DNA of 64,000 nt from Adiantum capillus-veneris. Lineage: Eukaryota; Streptophyta; Polypodiopsida; Polypodiales; Pteridaceae. The translations under genes were made by a program, and so were the position numbers. How positions within the stretch are numbered: the stretch's first letter is position 1; each line of letters begins with the position of its first letter. Of this stretch, positions 12,385 to 23,518 are shown one piece after another. Below the pieces are notes generated by a model, which ran no database searches, had not been told where the DNA came from, and saw only the letters and a program-made list of their open reading frames with translations. The stretch lies in the NCBI GenBank assembly GCA_014529385.2, contig CM043967.1:84702278-84766277 (forward strand), read 5' to 3'.

Positions 12385-13490
12385 TTTGAAAGAAAACGTC
12401 ATGCTTGGCACTGCCTTTGTTGACATGTATGCCAAATGTGATGCACTTCATAAATCACAAAATTACTTGAGGAGCTTCCTATCTCAGATGTCGTCTCTTA
12501 GAATGCACTGATTACGGAATATGCCCAAGGTAGGATCAAGAAGCTCTCGGTTGTTTTTGGCAGGTGCGAAGCGAGGATGTCTCTCTAGATGCGATCACAT
12601 AATCTTGGCACTACCTTGGTGACATGTATGCCAAATGTGGTGCACTTTATAAAGCACAAAAAGTGCTTGAGGAGCTTCCTATCCAGGATGTCGTCTCTTG
12701 GAATGCACTGATTGCAGGATATGCCCAACTTGGGGTGGATCCAAGAAGCTCTGGTCTGTTTTTGGCCGATGCAAAGCAAGGGTTTTCACTCGAGCGAGAT
12801 GTACGGATTGAGCCACCAAGGGATGTTCTAAACAACCATTCAATGGCATGAGAATGCCTGTCCATGATGTCATCTCTTGGAATGCACTAATTGCAGGATA
12901 TGCCCAACTTGGGCAAGACCAAGAATCTTTGGGCTATTTTTTTGGCGGATGCGAAGCGAGGGTTTTCACTCAAGATGCGATCACATACTCTTGCATCTTG
13001 AAGGCAAGGGTCATGTTTAGGAAGCTTTGAGACATTTTTAGCAGATGCAGAGAGAGGGAATCTCTCCAAATGCAATCACGTAGACTTGCACCTTGAACGC
13101 ATGTTGCATTACACAAGATAATGATATGTGCCAAAGAAATCACGATGATATGGTTAGTCTCGGGTTGTTGAAAGAAAACGGTGTGCTTGGCATTGCCTTG
13201 CTGGACATGCATGCCAGATCCGGTGCACTTCATGAAGCACAAAAAGTGCTTGAGCAGCTTTCTGTCCGAGATGTTGTCTCTTGGAATGCATTGTTTGTGT
13301 GATATGCCCAACTTAGGCAGGGCCAAGAAGCTATGGGCTATTTTTGGTAGATGCAAACTGAGGATGTCTCTCCAGATGCAATCACATATGCTTGCATCTT
13401 GAAGGGAAGGGTCAGGGTGACGAAGCTTTGGGCTATTTTCAGTAGATGCAAAGTGAAAGAATCTCTGCAAATGCGATCATACACCCCAGA
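12385..13490 (+). pseudogene. PPR-protein pseudogene (degenerate repeat array)
   Basis: Plus-strand pieces encode tandem pentatricopeptide units with the plant PLS-type pattern: 'DMYAKCGAL..AQKVLEELP..DVVSWNALIAGYAQLG' near 12624-12750, again near 12850-12930, and 'DMHARSGALHEAQKVLEQL' near 13199-13260. They alternate with 'DAITYACILKG' units near 13375-13410. Functional PPR proteins bind organellar RNA for editing or splicing. Here every unit is broken by stops or shifts and the order is scrambled. Nucleotide blocks such as aagcgagg and ttttggcagatgc recur several times, so this array seems to have grown or shrunk by internal unequal exchange. No DYW or E domain is visible, and no start or stop of a whole gene. 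Confidence 0.8.
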
Positions 13491-13495
13491 TTGTT

Positions 13496-13814
13496 TTAAC
13501 AACCTACACTCCACAACCACCCTATCCAAGTACTCATTCTAGTGGGGCCATACCAACTAGTATTACTGTAACATGGAGGTAAATTGCATGCCCCAAAAGG
13601 TAAAAATGAAGTAACTACCTTGATTTCCCCTATCAGATTTGGAAAGAACTCCTCCAAGAACTTTGTTAAATATTCCTCAGACTCTTCCTGCGGGGTTACC
13701 CAATTTGAAAATTCCTGCAGGTGGTCTATGTCAACCAACATATCAATCCCCTGCTGCATTCTTGAGTGCCATATGGTTCAATCTGAATTCGAACCAATTG
13801 CAGGATCACCAAAG
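13496..13814 (-). pseudogene. 5' internal segment of a minus-strand LTR element
   Basis: It directly follows (minus sense) the LTR at 13815-14193. After a 3-base gap there is a tggtgatcctgc sequence that could serve as a primer-binding site, then an open segment with a Leu/Glu-rich stretch (DHLQEFSNWVTPQEESEEYL) that could be the start of gag. The segment ends abruptly at the PPR remnant near 13495. No family match can be given. Confidence 0.35.
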
Positions 13815-14193
13815 TGTTAGGGGCTCATAGCCCTAATAGGTAATCAATACAAGAATGATGCAGCGTAGAGATAAACGAGGCAGAGACTGCACATTTAATC
13901 ACAGAATGCAGATTAGATGAAGAAGAAACACCATAATGAAGATAAGATAGTATTGCATTCACTGTATATCCATCATCCCATTGAACTACAGAGCAAAAAT
14001 AGCAGTACGACCACAGGGAACTGCTAAAAACTGCATGTCGATTACATCCAAAAACTACTACACGCCATATGACCATTCGAATGTTTTAAACTACATAGGA
14101 ATAAAGTCCTTGTGTAAACAAACCCCTAAGTCGTAAAGCTAAGACGTTAGTTACAATAAAAAAGTAATTGTCCTGATAGATCAGGCACTAACA
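13815..14193 (-). mobile_element. LTR (family TGTTAG...CTAACA), minus orientation
   Basis: A 379-bp sequence is bounded by 6-bp inverted ends: TGTTAG at the left and, at the right, CTAACA. Its reverse complement aligns along its whole length with 41609-41995, and by eye roughly nine bases in ten agree. Sense is inferred from the pyrimidine-rich end (tcttcttcatct) near the 3' side, typical of U5. Five-base flanks (caaag / tgatc) do not match, so a simple solo LTR is not supported. It is more likely the 5' LTR of a truncated minus-strand element. Confidence 0.65.
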
Positions 14194-14471
14194 TGATCCT
14201 AGGCATAGAAAACATAGGATATGTATGTATGAAAGGAAAGTGTTGGTACAGTACTTAAGACAGAAAAGAAGAAACAATGTATAAGTGGGTCAGGGCAAGG
14301 GTCCAATTTACCACATCACTCATATGGCACAAGGTTTAGACTGAGGAGAGAGTTTGATGCAAGGGGAAGACATGAAGAAGAGTCTAGTAGTGAGAAGAAC
14401 CTGTAAGGGGGCTTGCTGTAGGAGAAGAAACTGTTGGGGCGGGGACTGTACTACAAGAACCTGAACACAAG

Positions 14472-15014
14472 TTGCAAGATACTTCACCTGCAAACCAAGG
14501 AGGCCAACAGACAACTCCTCCCATAGCAGACCCACTTTTGGGACAATTGGTTAATATATTGCTAGCTCAGACAATCTTAAGGGAAAGAAGACAATTGCAA
14601 TTTGTACCATCACGGACATATACTTTACCTTTCAATCCACTCCTGGTAAGAGTACGCAAAACACTTCCGATACCTCCAATGGCTGCACCAAATCCCAAAG
14701 TGTTCGCGGAAAAGTTCAGCGGGAAAAAGTCCCAAGATGTTGACAACCACGTTGGTTAGTTTCAAACAAGGTGGTCTGCAAGTGGTTATGAGGTGTTACA
14801 TCCTGATGTGGTGAAGAAAGAGCATTTTGTAGCAACGTTACATGGTAAGGCCGTGGATTGGTTCTTGCATTATGGCATGGCAGCTTTTGCTGATTATAAT
14901 GATTTGAGGAAAATATTTTTATTAAGGTTCAGGGAGGATAAAACACCTGAAGACATTTTGAAGAAGTTGAGGAAATTGAAGCAGAAAGATTTGTTGGTTG
15001 AAGATTATGCATAG
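14472..15014 (+). pseudogene. gypsy-1 gag capsid region
   Basis: An N-terminal low-complexity part (14472-14759) ends in PNPKVFAEKFSGKKSQDV, then a capsid-like part (14793-15014) has KEHFVATLHGKAVDWFLHYG, the LxGxAxxWF motif of gypsy gag. The TAG at 15012-15014 interrupts the frame before a further gag tail. It would form the particle shell in an active element. Confidence 0.7.
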
Positions 15015-15514
15015 AAATTTAGGATTTTGAATAATAGACTGTAGGTAGCACAACAACCTTCTATGGAGCAATTGGGAGACTACTTTTGTAAGGGACTAAA
15101 AAAGGAGTTCAGAAGTGCAGTGGCAGGGAGGCCACTTATTAGCAAATGCACATGATTTTACTGGTTTGGTGGAAGCAGCTGCAAGAGCTTAAAGAAGATA
15201 TGGAGGTAAGGCATAACTAAAGGAGGAGGAGGAGAAGAAGAAGACTGACGATTTAGACTCAAAGTCAGAAGAGTCAGAGTCAGAGAGTCAGAGTCAGAAG
15301 ATGAGGATTCAGATCAGGATATTGAGGAGGAAACTGGTATTAAGGAGGAAGATTGGTCAGAAAATAAGAAGAAAAAGAAGAATAAGCAGGAAAAGAAGAA
15401 GTAGAAGAAAGATAAGGGTAAACAAAAGAATGAAAAGAAGCAGGGAAAGGTTTAGATGCAGTCAACAGAATCATTCAGGAAAAATTGCAGACAATTGGAA
15501 TGAATTAGTTTGGA

Positions 15515-15850
15515 ATGTCAGGAAAACCATATTGTCAGGTTTGTCAAAGATTTGGTCATGAATATGAAAACTGTTACTATAATCCAGATTTTAGGGGAAG
15601 AAGACCTGAGTATATTACTCAAAAAATGAAGGAGACAACTGCAAATGTGGTAGCTCCTCAGGGTGCTAACAAGAGATATCAGGGACCTGCACCTCAAAGA
15701 TGGTTTCAAAACCAAAATAGAGGTCAAAATAATATGTAGCATTGCAATGTAATTATTGTGGAGCAATAGGACATAGACAAGGTCTTGATTGTGAATTGTG
15801 GTGTAGACACATAAATGATAGAGGCATTCCTATCATTAGGTACAACAATA
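15515..15850 (+). pseudogene. gypsy-1 nucleocapsid with two zinc knuckles
   Basis: Two CCHC motifs occur in separate frames. CQVCQRFGHEYENC (15530-15575 region) fits C-x2-C-x4-H-x4-C exactly. CNYCGAIGHRQGLDC (about 15745-15790) has one extra residue before the last cysteine. A lysine-rich tract precedes them (15301-15470). A stop at about 15737 and a frame change separate the two. An Asn-rich tract (about 15842-15868) follows the second. Confidence 0.75.
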
Positions 15851-16559
15851 ACAATAACAACAATATTAAGAGGCCTCAGGAGCAAAATCAACAACCTCCA
15901 CCTCAACAACAGAGACCTTCAGGTGAGGCTGATTTGGTAGTGTTGGAGGAATGGATCAAAGAAGAATGGATTGAGAAAGAGTGGATTCAGGACAACATAT
16001 AGTCCTATTAGGAGAAACAATAACATGTTCAAACAATACAAGATTGTTAGTATACTTAGGAGATGAGTAAGCATTACAACTAAGATTCTGCAGCATGTAT
16101 CCAAATTGAGGATATTCCTAAAAGCAGTAGGTACATTGATGTCATGGATAACAAGATCAAAATCAAAGCAAGGAAAGAAAATTGTGCAAGAAAAAGAAAA
16201 TTAGTGCATTGTAAATTCGAATGAGCAGAAAGAAGTGAGAACAAAAGCACTCAAGGAAGTACGAGAGTCCCGATGTGGGAATATATTGTCTGAAGATGGG
16301 AGTTTGCTGCAAGATCCTTGGTTGATCATGGGAAAATTTCATTGGACAAAAGTAAGACTGCACTGAAAGAGCAGGGCAGTGGTGATGAATTTTATGAAGC
16401 TTTGTTGTCAGCTCCAATAGCATTCACAATAAAAGACATGTTGAGGTTAGTACCTGCATTTTTTCAATAGTTGTTGAAAAGATTAACTAATGAAGTAAAA
16501 AGTACCAATCAGGCAATAGGTAGGAAAACTGAAGAAATGTTTTGTGGAGAAGCATGTGA

Positions 16560-16856
16560 AGTCCTACCAATGGATGTGGATTACTGGAAGGTGTTTGTTG
16601 TTCTAGGAGTTTTCTTGGATGGCGGTTCGTGAGTTAGTATTCTCCCAGAGTCGACATGCAAACGTCTGAATCTCTTGAAGTGGGATCCAATACCATTTTA
16701 GGTGAGATGGCATACCAAAGACGGGTTCAACCTTTGGAAATTTTGAGGAATTTGCAAATCTTAGTTGGGGGATTGCAGTTTGTGGCCAACTTTGTCGTTC
16801 TCAGGTTGGAAGAATCTACTTGCTCTTATCCAATGATGTTGGGTAGGCCCTAATTA
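16560..16856 (+). pseudogene. gypsy-1 retropepsin
   Basis: The active-site sequence reads FLDGGS (DGG codons at 16618-16626), the Asp-Gly-Gly variant found in a group of plant gypsy proteases instead of DTG/DSG. It is followed at once by an in-frame TGA (16630-16632). The downstream half (16656-16853) ends in CSYPMMLGRP, matching the conserved 'ILGRP' flap end. Inactive. Confidence 0.65.
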
Positions 16857-17452
16857 AGAGTAGTAAGAGTACAATAGCTATGGGGAGCAGACTCTATAGT
16901 GATCAAAAGAGGAAAGAAGAAAGTGAGAATGCAAATGGATTCAAAAAAGGTGATACCACTTGGTTTGAGGGCACTACATGCAAAAGGACTGAATATGGTA
17001 GAAGAAATTGCGGAGGATACAAAAGAAGAATTTCTTAGAACTAATTCATCGGTTATACGTATTTTTGAAGTGGATGTGCAAAAGATAGAAACCAGATGTG
17101 TGCTACAGCCAAAAGATGGTGGAATAAAGTTAATGACTCAGGAATCAGTAATTACTTAGGGGAGTAAACTATCTAATAACAAGATGGGGAATGAGCTGTT
17201 GAAGAACCGAAAGATGGAAAATAGAGAAGAGGAGGAAGATATTGAAGTAGTGAAGCAAGCAGAGAGAGACTTTGAACGTCAAATGGCAAGAACTGCTAGA
17301 GTGACTTAGGATGAACTGCAGGAACTGAACCTAAATACCTAGGAGGAACCACAGATAGTGAGGTATCAGTAGATATGGATGAGGAGTTTAAAGTGAAACT
17401 GAAGGAATTGTTGTTAGAATTCAAAGATTTTTTTGCATGAAAATACACAGAT

Positions 17453-18000
17453 ATGAAAGGAGTAGATGCTAGTTTCTGTCAACAAAAAATTACTTTGAAA
17501 GCAGATGTAGTTCCACTTGTACAACAAAGGTACAAGATGAATCCTAACTATGCCAAACATGTTAAAGAAGAGATGGACAAACTATTGGTTGTTGGTTACA
17601 TTTATCCTTTGGAGGAAGTTACTTGGTTGTCACCAATTGTTGTAGTTCCAAAGAAGAATAGAAGATCAAGGTGTGTGTGGATTACAGGAAACTGAATGCT
17701 GCTACAGTACTGATCCATTTCCTTTACCTTTTTGTGATACACTACTGGATGCAGTAGCTAGACATGAGGTTTATAGTTTTTTGGACGGTTTAGTGATTAC
17801 AAACAAATTTCAATGGCATTTGAAGACAAGGAAAAAACTGCTTTTGTGATTGAATGGGATTTTTATACTAGCAATGTGATGACATTTGGCTTGAAAAATT
17901 CTCCACCAACATTTCAAAAAGCAGTACAACATGTGTTTTTTGAATTCCTTACAACATTTATGAGGGTTTTTTTTGGATGGTTGTAGTGTTTTTGGGAAGA
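17453..18000 (+). pseudogene. gypsy-1 reverse transcriptase
   Basis: The first part (17453-17695) has the palm-entry pattern VVGYIYPLEEVTWLSPIVVVPKK. After a frame change the sequence continues with a DYRKLNAAT-like motif, 'TDPFPLPF' and 'FGLKNSPPTFQKAV'. The catalytic YxDD box expected near 17960-17985 is not intact: the sequence there reads through 'FMRVFFGWL' and a stop. The missing catalytic aspartates confirm that it is dead. Confidence 0.75.
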
Positions 18001-18119
18001 AGAAGGAGCATCTTGAACATTTGAGACCGTGTTGTCAAATGTGCTTTTGTAGTGAAAAGAGGAGTTCTTTTAGGACATGTGATTTTTGAAGAAGGGGTGA
18101 GTCTATTGAACCAAGAAAG

Positions 18120-18545
18120 GTGGAAGCTATTAGAAAGGAACTAGAACCAAGAATAGTTAAACAATTGAGCAGATTTTTGGGACAGGAGGTCAAGTGGCAT
18201 AACAAATCCTTGAGGCATTTGGCTCATGTTTGCACACCATTAACAAAGATTACAAGGAAGGATAGTGTATTTGAATGGGGAGAAGAGCAGAGCCAGGCAT
18301 TCATGATTCTGAAGAACATGTTGACTTTAACACCAGTGTTGATTATTCCTGATTGGAAGTTACCATTTCACATCTTTGTGGATGCATCTCATGTAGCAGT
18401 GGGTGCATCGTTAATGCAAGAAACCAGTAGAGGCTAGTTCATACCTATTTACTATGCAAGCAGGGTATTGACACCTACAGAGAAGAATTACATAGTTACA
18501 GAGAGGGAGTGCTTGAGAATAGTTGGTAAATTAGAACAATACAGA
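18120..18545 (+). pseudogene. gypsy-1 RT connection and RNase H start
   Basis: It contains 'LSRFLGQEVKWHNKSLRHLAHVCTPL' followed by 'FEWGEEQSQAFMILKNML' and the RNase H entry 'FHIFVDASHVAVGASLMQ', with the first catalytic Asp in VDAS (about 18378). A TAG near 18436 and a shift follow. The frame after it reads 'YYASRVLTPTEKNYIVTERE', then the domain stops near 18550. Confidence 0.75.
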
Positions 18546-18559
18546 TTGGGATGAGAAGT

Positions 18560-18988
18560 TGGATTCAACACTTTGGGCTTTTAGGACTGCATTTAAGGTG
18601 ACAACATGCATGAAACCATTCAAGTTTGGAAGCAGTAGTTCCTATGGAATTTTTAGTACCAAGTTTAAGGGTTGTAGTTCAACAAAAACTGTCTCTTGAA
18701 GAGCTAATAAACTGCAGGAAGGAAGCATTACTGAAACTGGAGGAAGATAGAGTTCAAGGCATGTATATTGCAGAGGTTATTCAACAAAGAAGACAAGCTT
18801 GGATCAACAGGAACATAAAGTTCAAAATTTTCTTTACAGGAGATTGGGTGATGGTTTATAATATCAAGGTAGGACACCGACCTGAAAAATTGAAACTGAG
18901 GTATGTGGGACCATTTCAGATAGCTAAACTTTTGGGGCCTAATACTTTTGTTTTGGCTGATGAGTTAGGGCAGGCAATTGCCAAATAA
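18560..18988 (+). pseudogene. gypsy-1 integrase C-terminal region
   Basis: After the deletion point the frame reads a 'LWAFRTAFK' motif (end of the integrase core), then 18626-18988 gives a helical region and 'GDWVMVYNIKVGHRPEKLKLRYVGPFQIAKLLG', the GPY/F module of gypsy integrases (GPF here). The catalytic D, D and E residues and the HHCC finger are absent. No chromodomain is visible. Confidence 0.75.
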
Positions 18989-19080
18989 TTGAGACGCGAG
19001 TGGAGCATAAGTTTAATGATGATCCTAGGATAGTGACAACTTATTTATGTGACGTGGTTGATGAAGTGACTATTAGCAAG

Positions 19081-19403
19081 TGTGCTACGAGCTTCCCTCA
19101 TCTGCATTGTTTTTGCTATGTTGGGTTCTCCACTTTGCTACAACATGTCAAGCCTTCGTAACATTTCTGGGGGAGCAATGTCCGACTCATGCTTGGAGGA
19201 TGAAGAACCTCTTCAAATGCTAAGGCCCCTGCATAAATCCAGATTAAACAGGCCATCATTTCTGACTCCAGTTCTGAAGATGAACCCGAGATACTGATAC
19301 CTCTTAAAGCTATGCCAATTGCCAAGGAGGAACCAACACAGGAGTATACTTTTTGGATTTCAAGTATGATTGTTCTTTGCACTCCACACAATGAGAGAAT
19401 GTG
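19081..19403. other. Tail of gypsy-1 and a scrap matching LTR C
   Basis: Degenerate sequence without a gene. The last 32 bases up to the start of LTR B (19375-19406, starting ctttgcactccacacaatga) are repeated in the LTR of element C at about 39348-39379. Part of a C-type LTR therefore seems to have been present next to the insertion point of element B, or the junction was made by template switching. Confidence 0.5.
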
Positions 19404-20979
19404 TGTAACATTTAATGGTCTAGTAATTTGTGTGTAGCGGACAATAGCATGAACATAGTGAGCATTTCATTAGAATAGATTCCTAATGAGAATACAAAGA
19501 GTGCTTGGGTGGAGAGAGCAACAAAAAGCATAACACCTAGTTAGATAGCATGAACAATACTTCAAAAGAGAGAGAAATTAAGCAATTGACAACAGTTGAG
19601 GACGGATTTGCATGGAGCCGGTCCCCCCTCCAAAAGGCTTTGTATTATGGTTTCTCCCATCAAGAGAGACATTTTACAATACAATTCTTTGTGTTCCTTC
19701 AATACTAGCTAGTGCAATGAAGATGGAAACTTCAAGCACTAAGCAAAACACTTATCAAACACAACATCAATTCCCTGACGGTCTCAGACCCAAGAACTCA
19801 CACACCTTCGAAGATGGTGAGAGCTAGCGGGGTATGTGAGTAGATTGAGAGGAAGAAGGAGTATTCTTACGAGAAAGATGTACATCTCCTCACATAATCA
19901 CTCATATTAGCATAGCTTAGCTTAGTAATTAGCATGGTAGAGGAGATGAGCATACATTGAAGCTTGGCTCTTGGTTGGATTTGCATCACAAAGCCAAGAG
20001 TTGTTGGTGTAGGCCTCCCTTCTCACAAGCTTGGAGTAGGTGGTAAGCTTGAGAAGGAGAGAGAGTCTTTTGCTTCACACATGACATTGTGTGTGTGTGT
20101 GTGTGTGTGTGATAATGCCTTGCAAAAATCAGCCTCCTCTCTCTCTTGGTCGACCCCCCTTGTTAATTGTTCATGCTACAACCCTATTGCACCTCCCTAG
20201 GCCTAGCCAATGAAAATTAAGCAGCATAAGTGATAGCCTTCTGACATTGTCCCCCTTTCCCATTTTGTGAGAGCTTTAGGTAATTAGAAACTGCAATTAA
20301 ACTCTCATTGGACCCCTTTGCCTCTTGGCCAATAGGAATCAGGCAAGCCATTGGGCTGTTGAATGCTCATTGGTCCCCTTGGGAGACTATCCAATAGTCT
20401 TCTAGAGAGCTTAATTCTTATTGGTTCTTTTATTAAGTGTTTTTAAATTATTAAACTAGATTTATTCTAGCCTATTTCCCATTGGTCCACCTCCAAGGCC
20501 ATCCAATAGGATTTGAGTACACCTTGTGGGCATCAGGGCTAGGGAGCTGATGTGTCCCTCTTTCCCCTTGTGTACAAATGAAGCTTGTGAGTGTATGTGT
20601 GAGTTTCTCTCTCATCCCCTTCTTGCAAGGCTCGCCCCCTCCTATGTAGGGATTATGAAGACTTTTTGTGACACACAGAAAGCATCCAATTCCCTTAATG
20701 TTTGACCTTTAGACACAACCTTTGAATTTTGGAACCTTAGCATTTTGGAAGTTTTAATGGGCTGAACCTTAGGGTCTTTTAAGCCCATTGTTGCACATTT
20801 CTCTTTTGCAGATGGCCCCCTCTTTGGATCCCTATTTTCCCTCCTTTGGATCCCTATTATGGCTGGTCTGATAGCTTAACCAATATTCTAGCTTTTTCTC
20901 CCCTGGCACTTCCCCATATTAAATGATCATTTTAACATGAGAAATCATTTAGGAGAATTAGATATTGATTATTATGACA
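19404..20979 (-). mobile_element. 3' LTR of gypsy element B (1576 bp)
   Basis: Bounded by TGTAACA at the left and ...TATGACA at the right, so the ends are TG...CA. On the plus strand its right side is followed by cacctctctcttg, the complement of a polypurine tract, which makes this the 3' LTR of a minus-strand element. It aligns with the split LTR of element A (23519-24618 plus 29808-30271) and the truncated one at 35907-36636, but differs from both in shared ways (for example 'ggtctagtaatttg' near its left end). It contains a (GT)n run (20089-20110) and the unoccupied copy of the copia target at 20483-20487. Confidence 0.85.
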
Positions 20980-20997
20980 TCACCTCTCTCTTGAAAT

Positions 20998-21017
20998 CAT
21001 AGTCGTCCTCGACTATG
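20998..21017. repeat. Perfect hairpin beside the polypurine tract (element B)
   Basis: catagtcg-tcct-cgactatg is an 8-bp inverted repeat with a 4-base loop, 18 bases inside the LTR edge. The same hairpin is at 30290-30309 in element A. Confidence 0.85.
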
Positions 21018-21332
21018 GGGTAGAGAAGATAAAGCATATTCCTTAGTCCTTTTCCTAGCAGGTAGAGGATCCCTATGTTACCCTACGACATCGTTCCAGA
21101 ATGGAAGACTAGTCCATTTGGCGCTTGAGAGCCTAGGCTGCCACAAGCATGTCTACATATTAGTCCTATCAATCTTCCATAGTAGAGTGAAAAGCTCTAC
21201 TTGGTGTTTGGGAGACGTCGTCTCCACAAACTTGATCTAAGTATGCATATTACTTTATTTTTGTGCACAATAAAGAAAAAGAGAGTCTTATAAGACAAAA
21301 ACTTTGTTCATTTTTAACATTTGTACATTTGC

Positions 21333-23518
21333 TTACTCTAGGGAAGCATTGTAAGCATTGACAAGTTTTAGGTTATCCTTTAATTGTATGCCTTGCATAC
21401 ATCTAGCATCTTCAAAAGGATAATTCTTAATAAGATATTGTCGGATAATCTTACCGCCTCTTAGTACCTTGTCTTCATGTCGGAGAATGGACTCGGGTTG
21501 CAGCACCTCTTCTTCGTCTGCGATCTCCGGTGGGTCTTCAATAGTTGGTTCTTGAGGTGGATTTCCTTTGTAAGGCTTTAATATGCTCACATGAAAAGCA
21601 TTGTGTATGAGCCAATGATTGGGAAATTTGAGTTGATAGGCCATCTCATTGATTGGCCTAAGAATCTGGAAAGGACCATAGTACCTTTTTGCTAACTTAG
21701 CATAGTACTTTTGGTGTCCTATAGGATTCTTGCCCGTCATATGCCTTAATCGATCCGTGGGAATTTTGAGTAAGACGCAATCACTTTCTTTAAAGGCTTG
21801 GGCTCTTTTGTGCTTGTCTGCAGCAGCCTTTTGCCTTTGCTATGAGATAGAGATAGCATCCTTACTTTTTTGAAAAGATTCTTGTAGGTCTCGGCTATAC
21901 TCATTTGCAACAAAGATATTCCCATGTACCTTAAGTAGTAGGGGAATTTTTGATCTTCCCTCTATTACCTCAAAAGGTGCTTTTTCCTTGGAAGTATGTA
22001 TAGTGTTATTGTAGGCATACTCCACTAAGGGTAAGTACTTCTCCCATTGGGATCTTTGATCTACTTCCGTTACATAGGCTTTTAGTAGATTGAGAATTGT
22101 TAGGTTAGCTATTTCACTTTGGCCATGTGTTTGCGGGTAATAGGCCAAAGAGAAATTTAGCCTTGTTCCTAAATCTCAAAGAGACCCTTCTAGAGATTAT
22201 TGGTCATTCTAGGATCTCTATCCGACACTATGGACATTGGCAAGCCATGGTACTTGAATTTGTGAAATAAAGAGGGTTGCCATTTTATGGGCTTTGATAG
22301 TCTTTTTGACAGGTATAAAATGAGCTTGTTTACTGAACCTGTCTACTATCGTCCATATTCCCGTATTCCCATGGATAGACTTAGGCAATCCAAAGATAAA
22401 ATCCATGGATATGCTCTTCCATGGTGAATTAGGGATTGGCAAAGGTTGAAGCAATCTAGGTTGCTTCCCTCTATCAAACTTTGTATTTTGGCATACCACA
22501 CATTTAGAAACATACTCTTGTATGTTTGCTTTCATGGTAGGCCAATAGAAACGTGTTTCAATCCCCTTTAGGGTAGACTGAATCCCTATATGCCCTGCAT
22601 AAGGAGGAGCATGAGGTTCATACATTTCTTTCTCACGTAGTGAGCTAGTAACGCATCGTCTATTGCCATAGAGAAGATAACCATCTTGTAAAATAAATGG
22701 TTCCTCTTTCTTCCCTAGTGCAAGGGTTGAAATCACATCTCTAAAATCCAGATCAATAGCATACTCATCTATCATAGAAGCTAGATCATTGTGAGTTGCT
22801 ATGGAAACCGCATTCACTCTCGGCCGTCTTGAGAGTGCATCGGCTACTTGATTATGCTTGCCAGCAATGTGAGCAATATGAAAATGAAATTGCAAAAGAA
22901 AGTTTTCCCACCTCATTTGTTTGTCGAAGAGCTTGGTCTACGTCATGAAGTACTTTAGACTTTGGTGATCCGTTCACAGAATGAAAGGAGTCCCCAATAC
23001 ATAGTGCTTCCATGAGTCTAAGGAATGTAGAACTACGAGGAGTTTCTTTTTATATATGCCTAGAGCTTGCTCAACAGGGTTGAGCCTTCGACTTTCATAG
23101 CCTATGGCGTGCCCTTCTTGAAGCAAAACAGCTCCAAGGCAATCAACACAAACATCACATTGGACCTCAAATGGCTTTGAGAGATCCGGTAGTGTGAGCA
23201 CACGTTGAGAGATAATCTTTTCTTTAAGCTTATTGAAAGCATTGTTCTCCTTGGCAAACCATGTCTACCTAACGTTTTTCTTTTTTAGGTCATGTAATGG
23301 TCCTACTATTAGTGAGAAATTTTCTATGAAGCGTCTATCGTATGCACACATACCTATAAAGCTTCTTAATTCATGAAGAATCCTTGGTTTAGGCCATCCT
23401 TTTATTATCCCTAACTTTGATGGATCCATTTGGATGCCATCTTGAGAGATAATGTGACCTAAATACTGAATCTCTTGTAAAACAAATTCACTTTTCTTTC
23501 GATTAACATAAAGTTTAT
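21333..23518 (-). pseudogene. gypsy element B pol remnant (RT end, RNase H, integrase, chromodomain-like tail)
   Basis: Minus-strand pieces in gypsy order. The RT palm end lies at 23518-23202. RNase H is at 23201-22974 (CVDCLGAVLLQEGHAIGYES). The integrase part at 22916-22218 has its H-x-H...C-x2-C finger (HAPPYAGH...CVVCQ) and the first core Asp in SMDFIFGLPKS. The integrase end lies at 22148-21840 (HGQSEIANL contains the catalytic Glu). A GPF module and C-terminal region at 21740-21333 end in 'ESILRHEDKVLRGGKIIRQYLIKNYPFEDA', which looks like a chromodomain-type module and points to the chromovirus group. Frames break near 22215 and 21790. The 5' portion of the element (RT start, protease, gag, 5' LTR) is missing: B stops at 23518, where the LTR of element A begins. 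Confidence 0.85.

Larger units (their letters stand above)
14472..19080 (+). mobile_element. Degenerate Ty3/gypsy element, plus strand (gypsy-1)
   Basis: Gag, two zinc knuckles, retropepsin, reverse transcriptase, a start of RNase H and an integrase C-terminus occur in the gypsy order on one strand, all broken by stops and shifts. RNase H C-terminal and integrase catalytic parts are missing: the RNase H remnant (to about 18550) is followed directly by the integrase C-terminal region (from about 18560). That is an internal deletion, compatible with recombination or a replication slip. No LTR could be tied to it, because the LTR at 13815-14193 is in the opposite sense. The right end fades into unrelated sequence before 19404. 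Confidence 0.75.

Noticed and set aside
13800-13812. tRNA-like primer-binding site after the LTR at 13815 (minus sense tggtgatcctgc)
   Set aside because: It continues into a ttcgaa-containing stretch that looks like a tRNA T-loop complement, but the spacing is off by one base and no tRNA could be named, so it is noted only as a possibility.
13815-14193. 5' LTR of the plus-strand gypsy-1 element
   Set aside because: Its inferred sense, from the second copy at 41609, is opposite to gypsy-1, and no primer site follows on the right side.
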